A stretch of DNA of 64,000 nucleotides from Aequorivita sinensis (lineage in GTDB: Bacteria; Bacteroidota; Bacteroidia; Flavobacteriales; Flavobacteriaceae). The position numbers and the translations under genes were made by a program. Where the stretch lies: NCBI RefSeq assembly GCF_006346335.1, contig NZ_VDMC01000002.1:1-64000 (forward strand). Reading direction: 5' to 3'. This document shows positions 33,137 through 41,119 of the stretch, piece after piece (position 1 is the first letter of the stretch; each line of letters begins with the position of its first letter). The notes under the pieces are model-generated. The model searched no databases. It saw nothing but the letters and a program-made list of their open reading frames with translations, and was not told the origin of the DNA.

Positions 33137-34483
33137 ATGGAATCTTTTAACGACTTTAACCTAAATAAACAACTACAATTCGCAATAGACGATTTAGGCT
33201 TTGAAAAACCTACACCTATTCAGGCACAATCGTATTCGGTTATTTTGTCTGGTACAGACATGGTGGGTATTGCTCAAACAGGTACTGGAAAGACTTTTGC
33301 GTATATGCTGCCTATTCTTCAAGAATTGAAATTCTCGAAGGATATACATCCACGTGTTTTAGTAATGGTTCCCACGCGTGAACTAGTAATACAGGTTGTT
33401 GAAGAAATTGAAAAGTTTGGTAAATACTCTTCTGTACGTGTGATTGGAGTTTATGGCGGTACAAACATAAACAGACAAAAAGAAGCTGTTGCCGAAGGTG
33501 CAGATATAATAGTTGCTACTCCAGGACGATTGTACGATTTAGTGATTAGCCGAGCATTACAGCTTAAATCGGTTAAAAAAATGGTGATAGATGAAGTAGA
33601 TGTTATGCTTGATTTAGGTTTCCGTTTTCAGCTTACCAATATTTTGGAACTGCTTCCAAACAAGCGTCAAAATATTATGTTTTCTGCAACAATGACAGAT
33701 GATGTGAATGTATTTATTCACGATTTCTTTATTGCGCCAACTACTGTTTCGGTTTCGGTAAGTGGAACTCCTTTAGATAATATTTCACAATACGCATATA
33801 AAGTTAAGAACTTTTACACCAAAGCGAATTTGCTAAAGCACATCCTTCAGGATGAAAAAGATTTTAAGAAAGTACTTGTTTTTGTTCCTAATAAGAAGAG
33901 TGCCGATTTACTTTTCGATATTTTAGATGAATTTTTTGGAAGTGAAGTAGCCGTAATCCATTCAAATAAAACACAGAATTACAGGCTGCGTTCTATAGAA
34001 AACTTTAATGACGAAAAGACGCGTATTCTTGTGACTACAGATGTTATGGCGCGTGGGCTTGATTTAGATAAGGTTTCACACGTTATAAATTTCGACACAC
34101 CATTGTATCCAGAAAACTATATGCACCGTATAGGAAGAACTGGTCGAGCGGAGCAGAAGGGAACGTCAATATTGCTTTATACGGAAGATGAAAATGAAGC
34201 GAAACAAGCCATTGAGAATTTGATGGATTTGAAGATTACTGAATTAAATTTTCCTGAAGAAGTTGAAATATCAAAGCAGTTAACCTACGAGGAGCAACCT
34301 AAGGTTTTAGAAATAAACAACCCCAATAATATAGAAGAGGTTGGACCTGCATTTCACGAAAAAAAGGAGAAAAACAGAAAAGAAAACTTAGGAGGTTCGT
34401 ACAAACGAATAATTAAGCAGAAATATAAAAAACCTAAAACTAGAGGTGATAAAAATTATAACAAGAGGAATAAACGTAAATAA
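33137..34483 (+). CDS. DEAD-box RNA helicase (DEVD variant)
   Basis: An ATP-dependent RNA helicase, probably acting in ribosome assembly or mRNA turnover. The Q-motif (FEKPTPIQAQSY), Walker A QTGTGKTFAYMLP, TPGR, SAT, and HRIGRTGR are all in place. The Walker B box reads DEVD (MVIDEVDVMLDLGF) instead of DEAD; the two acidic residues that matter are kept. The C-terminus is a basic tail, about 90 residues, rich in Lys and Arg (YKRIIKQKYKKPKTRG). A TTG at 33119 would add six residues; the ATG at 33137 is preferred because MESFNDFNL begins the normal family pattern. Confidence 0.92.
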   Translation: MESFNDFNLNKQLQFAIDDLGFEKPTPIQAQSYSVILSGTDMVGIAQTGTGKTFAYMLPILQELKFSKDIHPRVLVMVPTRELVIQVVEEIEKFGKYSSVRVIGVYGGTNINRQKEAVAEGADIIVATPGRLYDLVISRALQLKSVKKMVIDEVDVMLDLGFRFQLTNILELLPNKRQNIMFSATMTDDVNVFIHDFFIAPTTVSVSVSGTPLDNISQYAYKVKNFYTKANLLKHILQDEKDFKKVLVFVPNKKSADLLFDILDEFFGSEVAVIHSNKTQNYRLRSIENFNDEKTRILVTTDVMARGLDLDKVSHVINFDTPLYPENYMHRIGRTGRAEQKGTSILLYTEDENEAKQAIENLMDLKITELNFPEEVEISKQLTYEEQPKVLEINNPNNIEEVGPAFHEKKEKNRKENLGGSYKRIIKQKYKKPKTRGDKNYNKRNKRK

Positions 34484-34599
34484 GCTATAACTATTTATCG
34501 AAATAGTAAGTTTTGAGTAAATTCTAAAAGGAAAAATCCAACTCACCCATAATTAATTTTAACTGATAACAGAATACTAATTACGAATCCTCGATTAAC

Positions 34600-35553
34600 T
34601 TGAACTCAGAATCCCGTAATCCGATTTTAATAATTTTAGCGTTTTTCTCCATATATGTTATTTGGGGTTCTACGTATATGCTTAATAAAGTAGCTGTTAC
34701 TGAGCTATCTCCGTTTTTTTTAGCTTCCATTCGCTTTACAACTGCAGGTGTACTTATCTTCATAATTGCTAAGGCAATGGGTAAAAGTCTTGCTATAACG
34801 CGTAAACAACTATTAAATACCATTATCGTTGGATTTCTTTTTCTTTCCTTTGGAAATGGAGTAATTGTTTGGGCATTAAAATACGTAGATAGTGGTTTTG
34901 CTGCATTGGAAATTTCTGCTCAGCCCTTGGTTGTCCTTTTTTTAATGAGAATTTTACAAGGAAAAAAGATTAAACTCATGTCTCTTATTGGGGTGGGGCT
35001 TGGTATACTAGGGATAACACTATTGGTTACTCAACAACAGATAGTAACTCAAGAAGGTTCAATAGTTGGAATGATAATGATTTTTGCCTGTATGCTTAGT
35101 TGGGCATTTGGTAGCTTATTTGTGGGAAAAGCAGAGTTTCCTAAAAACTTCTTTGTAAATACAGGGTATCAGATGTTTACGGGTGGAATTACACTTGCAA
35201 TAGCCAGTTTGGCTTTTGGAGAAGCTTGGCTCGCACCAAACGAATGGAGTATGCAAGTACAATGGAGTATGGTATTATTAATAATTTTTGGAAGTATTGT
35301 AGCTTTTACATCTTTCAATTATTTATTAAAATCTGTTTCCCCAGATAAAGTTGCTACATCTACCTATGTGAATCCTCTTATAGCTTTATTTTTAGGATGG
35401 TATTTTTTAGATGAAGAAATAACCTCGCAGTCTTTAATCGCAGCTGCAGTGTTATTAACCGGAGTTTATTTTATAAATACGGCAAAGACAACTGTTACAT
35501 TACCACGATTTACTAGTAAAATATTTAATAAGCATAAAAAAGAAGAGTTTTAG
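34600..35553 (+). CDS. EamA/DMT-family permease
   Basis: A ten-helix drug/metabolite transporter of the EamA type with two repeats of about 145 residues. The first repeat starts NPILIILAFFSIYVIWGSTY and the second resembles IVGMIMIFACMLSWAFGSLF. The start is TTG at 34600 (MNSESRNP), because no ATG lies upstream and the next ATG would cut into the first helix. The substrate is unknown. A terminator follows at about 35598. Confidence 0.85.
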   Translation: MNSESRNPILIILAFFSIYVIWGSTYMLNKVAVTELSPFFLASIRFTTAGVLIFIIAKAMGKSLAITRKQLLNTIIVGFLFLSFGNGVIVWALKYVDSGFAALEISAQPLVVLFLMRILQGKKIKLMSLIGVGLGILGITLLVTQQQIVTQEGSIVGMIMIFACMLSWAFGSLFVGKAEFPKNFFVNTGYQMFTGGITLAIASLAFGEAWLAPNEWSMQVQWSMVLLIIFGSIVAFTSFNYLLKSVSPDKVATSTYVNPLIALFLGWYFLDEEITSQSLIAAAVLLTGVYFINTAKTTVTLPRFTSKIFNKHKKEEF

Positions 35554-35597
35554 TAACGTCATTCACAAGGTCTAAAACTCCCTTTGTAAAAATAAAA

Positions 35598-35645
35598 AAG
35601 TCAGAAAATAATTGAATCATCGATTATTTACTGACTTAATTTTTT
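35598..35645. terminator. Terminator between convergent EamA and GNAT genes
   Basis: AAGTCAGAAAATAAT (35598-35612) pairs with ATTATTTACTGACTT (35623-35637) with one mismatch and a 10-base loop, followed by a T-rich stretch. It is A-rich before the stem, so it could serve both convergent genes. Confidence 0.75.
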
Positions 35646-35654
35646 AGAAGAAGG

Positions 35655-36773
35655 TTATAGGTTTTTCTTAAAAGTACTTCGTTCCTTATGCTGCTCTGGT
35701 GAATAGTCTTTCCAAAGTAATTGTACAGCAGTATTTTCTTTTAATTCAGGATTTGTTTCAACGGTATGAATTCCTTTTGAATTAAATAAATTTTGCATTT
35801 CTTCGAAAATAATGGCTGTAACCCCCTTACCTTGGTATTCTGGATCAATTCCAATTAAGTAAAATGCAGCGGTATCATTCTTTTTCTGAGCTTTCAATAT
35901 ATGAGTCCAACCAAATGGAAAAAGCTTTCCATTGGCTTTTTTCAAGGCTTTAGAAAATGAAGGCATTACTATTGAAAAGGCAATTAGTTTTCCAGTTTCA
36001 TCCTTAATACAACAAATGTAATCTGGATGAATAAAGTTGAAATACTTTTTTTTGTAATAATCTATTTGATATTGTTGAATGGGTACAAATGTTTGAAGCG
36101 TATTATAGGTTTTATTCAATAATCCAAACATCTCATCTACATAAGGTAAAATTTCTTTTTTATCCTTAAAACGAATTACCGAAAGCTTATATCGATCACG
36201 TACAATTTTCGAAAACTTAGCAACTTTTTCAAAAATTGTTTCTGGGATTCTTAACCTATATTCTACCCAAGTCGCTTGTTTTTCAAAGCCTAGTTTTTCA
36301 AAATGTTCGGCATAATAGGGGTAGTGATACCAAGTAATCATGGTGTTCATTTCATCAAACCCCATTGTTAGTATTCCAGCTTTTTCCATATTGCTGAAAC
36401 CAACTGGCCCCTCGGTGTATTCTAAGTTGTGCTCTCTGCCTTTTTCATAAACTCTTTCCAATAGCGCTTTGGTAACTTCAATATCGTCTACCATATCAAG
36501 CCAACCGAATCGGATTTTCTTTTTTCCTTGTTCGTTAACTTCAAGATGGTTTAAAATTACGGCTATACGTCCAACAACTTTGTTGTTCTTATAAGCAAGG
36601 TAATACCAAGATTCTGCATTTTTAAAAACAGGATTTTTAGCCTTATCTAGCGTTTCCATTTCATCTTTAATAAGAGGAGGAACCCAATGCTTACAGTCTT
36701 TATATAGTTTAAATGGAAAAGTGACAAATTTTTTAAGATCACTTTTTGAGGAAATTAATTGAGTAGTAATCAT
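35655..36773 (-). CDS. GNAT-like acetyltransferase domain protein
   Basis: A 372-residue protein. A GNAT-type fold is suggested by AFYLIGIDPEYQGKGVTAII (acetyl-CoA-binding P-loop, QGKG) near the C-terminus and the early VVGRIAVILNH strand. The N-terminal half (FVTFPFKLYKDCKHWVPPL) is the usual start of this flavobacterial group, some of which are misnamed GTP cyclohydrolase. Substrate unknown. It lies 18 bp from the next minus-strand gene, so the two may be cotranscribed. Confidence 0.65.
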   Translation of the reverse strand: MITTQLISSKSDLKKFVTFPFKLYKDCKHWVPPLIKDEMETLDKAKNPVFKNAESWYYLAYKNNKVVGRIAVILNHLEVNEQGKKKIRFGWLDMVDDIEVTKALLERVYEKGREHNLEYTEGPVGFSNMEKAGILTMGFDEMNTMITWYHYPYYAEHFEKLGFEKQATWVEYRLRIPETIFEKVAKFSKIVRDRYKLSVIRFKDKKEILPYVDEMFGLLNKTYNTLQTFVPIQQYQIDYYKKKYFNFIHPDYICCIKDETGKLIAFSIVMPSFSKALKKANGKLFPFGWTHILKAQKKNDTAAFYLIGIDPEYQGKGVTAIIFEEMQNLFNSKGIHTVETNPELKENTAVQLLWKDYSPEQHKERSTFKKNL

Positions 36774-36791
36774 ATTGATTAATGCTATTTT

Positions 36792-37784
36792 TTAGCCGTT
36801 ATTATCAGGAGTGAAGTCGTCTAAACGCTTTTCTTTTTTCTCTTTCTTTTTATCCTTTTTAGATTTCAATTTGTCTTTGGCTTCATCTTCCAAATACTCA
36901 TCTTGTTTATGCATATCAAATCTATATGCTGCACCAACACGACCATAAAACATAGAAGGAGTGTCTTTTAAGCTATAAGTAAGCGAAAGGTCTACGTGAA
37001 AATCTTTATTAACTAAAACTGCTGCTCCGCCACGTATTAGTTGATCTGAGTAGAAATCACTTTTAAATCCTTGGTTTTCTAGAAAGATAGAGAAATATCG
37101 GTTGGTAGCGTGTGTAAGGGTAACGATATATCCGTAGGTAGGATAATCTGTAGTAACACGATCTACAATTAAGTTTGTTACAAATACCCAACCTCCAATC
37201 CAGTTATTTTGGGTGGATAATACAAACTTAGGGCTTATAGTGTTATCGCGTGGGGGTACAAAAGGATTAACAACATCTTCATCTATATAATCAAAGTTTG
37301 CACCTACATAGAGTGCCACAGCAGGAATTAAATCTTCTACTTGAAATCTATTATTCTTTTTCCAGCTATAAAGATTTGGACCTTCTAGTACTTTTTTACG
37401 ATACGGGTCATAAATAAGGTATTTTAAGCCTAACGTATTACTCTTAAAATTTGCGACACTTCTTTTTTCTTCGGGTGTAAAATTGGTATGAGTGATATTA
37501 TTTGATTGAAAATCTCCTATAAAGCTCACTTCTAATCGTTCTTTCCAAAACCCATATCTGATAGAATAATCAATATTTAATCCATTAGTTTCGGTATTTA
37601 GAAGAGAGTGTTTTTCTTTTCCAAGGCTCATACCTGCTTCAAACTGAAGTACATTTTTACCCACAGCAAAAGCACCTTGTGATACACCTGGACGATTGGT
37701 ATTTATCATTTCGGTGTACTGGCCAAATGAATATTGACTAATAATTGTCGTGATAAATAATGTAAATAAAAGCTTTATTCGCAT
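36792..37784 (-). CDS. Outer-membrane beta-barrel protein, transporter-like
   Basis: A 330-residue exported protein: signal peptide to about residue 21 (YSFGQ), then alternating hydrophobic strands typical of a barrel, such as LQFEAGMSLG, LNIDYSIRYGFWKERLEVSF and VDLSLTYSLKD. The start MINTNRPGVSQGAFAVGKN (residues 25-43) resembles proteins annotated as phenol-degradation-type (MetA) outer-membrane transporters. The C-terminal 40 residues are Lys/Asp/Glu-rich (KDKLKSKKDKKKEKKEK) and lie outside the barrel. The substrate is unknown. Confidence 0.7.
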   Translation of the reverse strand: MRIKLLFTLFITTIISQYSFGQYTEMINTNRPGVSQGAFAVGKNVLQFEAGMSLGKEKHSLLNTETNGLNIDYSIRYGFWKERLEVSFIGDFQSNNITHTNFTPEEKRSVANFKSNTLGLKYLIYDPYRKKVLEGPNLYSWKKNNRFQVEDLIPAVALYVGANFDYIDEDVVNPFVPPRDNTISPKFVLSTQNNWIGGWVFVTNLIVDRVTTDYPTYGYIVTLTHATNRYFSIFLENQGFKSDFYSDQLIRGGAAVLVNKDFHVDLSLTYSLKDTPSMFYGRVGAAYRFDMHKQDEYLEDEAKDKLKSKKDKKKEKKEKRLDDFTPDNNG

Positions 37785-37892
37785 AGTGAGTCAGGTTTAA
37801 ATTCAAAGATAGAAGATTTTACCATTTATTTAATAATCTATATTCGTCTTTTTGCACCCCAATCCTTATTTTTGGAGACAATTTAGATTATT

Positions 37893-38156
37893 ATGATTTC
37901 ATTTCTTAAAACGATTTTAATCGTTCTATTGATATATTTCGGACTTAAATTTTTATTTAGGCTCGCTACTCCTTACTTAATGCGTTACATTTCTAAAAAA
38001 GCTAATCAAAAGTTTGAAGAGTTTTTTAATACAAATTCAACTGCAGCTTCTCATCAACAACGTGAAGGAGATATAAGTATCGATAAAATGCCCTCACGAA
38101 ACTCTCGAACCGCTAATAAAGTAGGGGAGTATGTTGACTATGAAGAAGTAGAGTAA
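37893..38156 (+). CDS. DUF4834 family small membrane protein
   Basis: An 87-residue protein with one N-terminal membrane segment (FLKTILIVLLIYFGLKFLF, residues 4-22) and a hydrophilic remainder ending in acidic residues (YVDYEEVE). The pattern, including LRYISKKANQKFEEFF-like MRYISKKANQKFEEFFN, is the small DUF4834 family of Flavobacteria. Its function is unknown. It stands alone between divergent and convergent neighbours. Confidence 0.75.
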   Translation: MISFLKTILIVLLIYFGLKFLFRLATPYLMRYISKKANQKFEEFFNTNSTAASHQQREGDISIDKMPSRNSRTANKVGEYVDYEEVE

Positions 38157-38201
38157 ATTTGGTTACCTATTTCTTTCATAGCAACCACCTAATTATTTAT
38201 T

Positions 38202-40073
38202 TTAACTTTCAAGTTTAGCGGAAAGCTCGAACCAACGTTCAGTTTTTTTATCTATTTCATCTATAATTTCCTGAAGTTTAATAGACTGCTTATCTATTTC
38301 TTCACCATCCCAATTTTCTGTTGCAAATTTATTTTGAAGCGTTTCTCGTCTGTTCTCTAAATTCGCTATTTCCTTTTCAAGTTTATTGTATTCCTTTTGC
38401 TCGTTATACGTTAGTTTAGCAGGACTTGAAGATTGTTTCCAATCTTTTTTTACTTTTGTAGCTGCTTCACTAGCCTCACGCTTCTCTTGAATATTGCTGT
38501 CTTCATAAGTCCTAAAATCAGTATAATTTCCAGGGAAATCTTCGACTTCTGCGTTTCCACGGAACACAAAAAGGTGATCTACAATCTTATCCATAAAGTA
38601 TCTATCGTGGGAAACCACTAATAAACACCCAGGGAAATCTAACAGAAAACTTTCTAAAACATTTAAAGTAACTATGTCTAAATCGTTTGTGGGCTCATCC
38701 AGAATTAAAAAGTTTGGGTTTTTGATTAGTACCGTACATAAATACAGACGTTTTCTTTCACCACCACTAAGCTTTTCTACATAATCGTATTGTTTCTTAG
38801 GATCGAAAAGAAAACGTTCTAATAACTGCGAAGCTGAAATCTGTCTTCCTTTTTTAAGTGGAATATACTCCCCGAATTCGCGAATAACATCTATAACCTT
38901 CTGACCCTCTTTTATATTGATACCTGCTTGGGTGTAATATCCAAATTTAACGGTTTCTCCTATTACAACTTTCCCCGAATCTGGTTTTAAGGCACCTGTA
39001 AGGATATTTAAGAACGAAGATTTTCCAGTTCCATTTTTTCCAATAATCCCTACACGTTCACCACGGTTAAAATTATATTCAAACTTGTCTAAAATTTTCT
39101 TTTCACCAAAAGATTTTGAAACACTGTGAAACTCAACAACCTTAGTTCCCATTCGTTCCATATTTAGCTCAAGTTGAACTTGGTGGTCGTTTCTTCGCTT
39201 ACTTGCACGTTCCTTTATATCGTGAAAGTCATCAATTCGACTTTTGCTTTTAGTTGTTCGCGCTTTTGGTTGACGACGCATCCAATCTAATTCTTTTTTG
39301 AATAGTTGTTTTGCTTTTCCAGTTTCGGTAGCTTCATTTTCTATTCTAGCATCACGCTTTTCGAGATAGTAGCTATAATTTCCTTTGTAGTTATAAAGTA
39401 CTCCTTCATCAAGTTCTACTATTTCATTACATACGCGCTCCAAGAAATATCTATCGTGCGTAACCATAAATAGGGTGAAGTTTTCCTTTGCAAATAGATT
39501 CTCTAACCATTCAATCATTTCGAGATCCAAATGGTTTGTAGGTTCATCCATTATTAGCAAGTCAGGTGTGGTAAGCAGAGCGTTTGCCAGTGCTAATCGT
39601 TTTTTCTGTCCGCCACTAAGCTTGCCAACTTTAGCGTGTAAATCTTCAAGCTTTAATTTAAAGAGGATTTGTTTGTAACGTGTTTCGAAATCCCAAGCTT
39701 GATGTGCTTCCATATCGTCAAAAGCTTTTTGATAGGCTTCTGAATCGTTAGGGTTTTCTATTGCGTGTTCGTATCGCTCTATTATTTTAAGAATAGGGTT
39801 ATCTGAAGAAAAAATAGTTTGCTCTACAGTAAGCTCAGGATTTAAATCTGGTTCTTGAGGGAGATAAGAAATTTTTAGTCCTTTTCTAAAAACAACATTT
39901 CCGGTATCGGCTTTGTCATTTCCAGCGATAATATTTAGGAGGGAAGTTTTTCCTGTTCCATTTTTGGCTACGAAACCTATTTTTTGCCCCTCGTTAATTC
40001 CGAAGGAAATATTTTCAAACAATACCCGCATCCCAAAGGATTTAGATATATTTTCTACTGAAAGATAATTCAC
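38202..40073 (-). CDS. ABC-F family ATPase (Uup-like)
   Basis: A soluble tandem ABC ATPase of 623 residues, without membrane helices. The first cassette has Walker A AKNGTGKTSLLN near 36-47 and signature LSGGQKKRLALANALL. The second has GKNGTGKSSFLN and LSGGERKRLYLCTVL. A linker of basic residues lies between them (KARTTKSKSRIDDFHDI). The C-terminal coiled coil is visible at about 560-620 (LEKEIANLENRRETLQNK). ABC-F proteins act on ribosomes and translation; this one may resemble Uup. It is a single gene. Confidence 0.92.
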   Translation of the reverse strand: MNYLSVENISKSFGMRVLFENISFGINEGQKIGFVAKNGTGKTSLLNIIAGNDKADTGNVVFRKGLKISYLPQEPDLNPELTVEQTIFSSDNPILKIIERYEHAIENPNDSEAYQKAFDDMEAHQAWDFETRYKQILFKLKLEDLHAKVGKLSGGQKKRLALANALLTTPDLLIMDEPTNHLDLEMIEWLENLFAKENFTLFMVTHDRYFLERVCNEIVELDEGVLYNYKGNYSYYLEKRDARIENEATETGKAKQLFKKELDWMRRQPKARTTKSKSRIDDFHDIKERASKRRNDHQVQLELNMERMGTKVVEFHSVSKSFGEKKILDKFEYNFNRGERVGIIGKNGTGKSSFLNILTGALKPDSGKVVIGETVKFGYYTQAGINIKEGQKVIDVIREFGEYIPLKKGRQISASQLLERFLFDPKKQYDYVEKLSGGERKRLYLCTVLIKNPNFLILDEPTNDLDIVTLNVLESFLLDFPGCLLVVSHDRYFMDKIVDHLFVFRGNAEVEDFPGNYTDFRTYEDSNIQEKREASEAATKVKKDWKQSSSPAKLTYNEQKEYNKLEKEIANLENRRETLQNKFATENWDGEEIDKQSIKLQEIIDEIDKKTERWFELSAKLES

Positions 40074-40290
40074 AATTTTAATTTTTCACAAATGTAATGA
40101 AATAGCAGATAGGGTTTCATTTTTTGCAAGTCTATAAAACGCCAAACTAAGATAATAAAAGAATATTAAGATTCTTTTTTATTTTTAAGGTTGTTTTGAT
40201 GAGATACTGTTGTAATTAACTTTCAGTTTCGATATTAACACCTATTTTAGTTATAAATGTAATAATGTTTCATTATTAATTGTGTTAGTT

Positions 40291-40298
40291 TATATTTG
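40291..40298 (+). promoter_or_regulatory. -7 box TATATTTG of the polysaccharide export unit
   Basis: An exact match to TAnnTTTG, 23 bases before the ATG at 40322. No matching upstream TTG was identified. Confidence 0.5.
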
Positions 40299-40321
40299 TT
40301 CATCAACACTCTAAGCTCTTT

Positions 40322-41116
40322 ATGAAGTTTACATATATATTATTGTTTTTATTTTTGGTTATCTGTACTAGTTCATGTATTTCTACAAAGCAACTTACCT
40401 ATTTACAGGAAAATCAGTCGAAAACAGACACCCTTTCAATTTTACGTAAAAGACCAGAACCTTACAGGCTGCAGATTAATGATCTATTAAGTATTCGCGT
40501 AAAAGCTTTAGATCAAGAAACAGTGGGTATATTTAATCCCATAAGTGATGCTAATCCCAATGCAACTGGTGAGGAAAAATTGTACTATGATGGTTTTGTA
40601 GTAAACGACCATGGTAACATTCGAATTCCAAGTCTTGGAGAAATAAATGTATTAGGTTATACAGTCGAAGAAGTGCGTGAAAAGCTCGAAGATAGACTGT
40701 TAAAAGATTACTTTAAAGCAGAAGCCAATGTTTTTGTAACTGTAAAATTAGCTGGTATTCGTTATACCATTAATGGAGAAATAGGAAGACCTGGTTCAAA
40801 TATCATTTATCGCGACCAAGTAAGTATTATGGAAGCAATCGCAAATAGTGGTGATATTTTAATGACTGGCGATAAAAGTGATGTTGTAATAATAAGGCAG
40901 TATCCCGCAGGACAAAAAGTACATCATATCGATTTAACTTCTATTGATGCAATGAGCTCGGATTATTATTTTATTAAACCCAACGATTTAATTTTGGTTA
41001 ATCCACTGCCACAAAAGTCTATTGGAACAGGCACAACGGGGTTACAGTCATTTACAACAATTGTATCCATTACCTCGGCGTTGATAACTACTATTTTACT
41101 TTTTACCAGATTATAA
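40322..41116 (+). CDS. Polysaccharide export lipoprotein (Wza-like)
   Basis: An outer-membrane export protein of 264 residues. A lipoprotein signal (FLFLVICTSSC, Cys19) precedes the polysaccharide export domain (RLQINDLLSIRVKALDQETVG interrupted, then FVVNDHGNIRIPSLGEINVLG) and an SLBB-like domain (YTINGEIGRPGSNIIYRD). A C-terminal hydrophobic segment (residues about 243-262) probably crosses the outer membrane as in Wza. It is followed after 3 bp by the tyrosine kinase gene, as in capsule loci. Confidence 0.9.
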   Translation: MKFTYILLFLFLVICTSSCISTKQLTYLQENQSKTDTLSILRKRPEPYRLQINDLLSIRVKALDQETVGIFNPISDANPNATGEEKLYYDGFVVNDHGNIRIPSLGEINVLGYTVEEVREKLEDRLLKDYFKAEANVFVTVKLAGIRYTINGEIGRPGSNIIYRDQVSIMEAIANSGDILMTGDKSDVVIIRQYPAGQKVHHIDLTSIDAMSSDYYFIKPNDLILVNPLPQKSIGTGTTGLQSFTTIVSITSALITTILLFTRL

Positions 41117-41119
41117 GTT

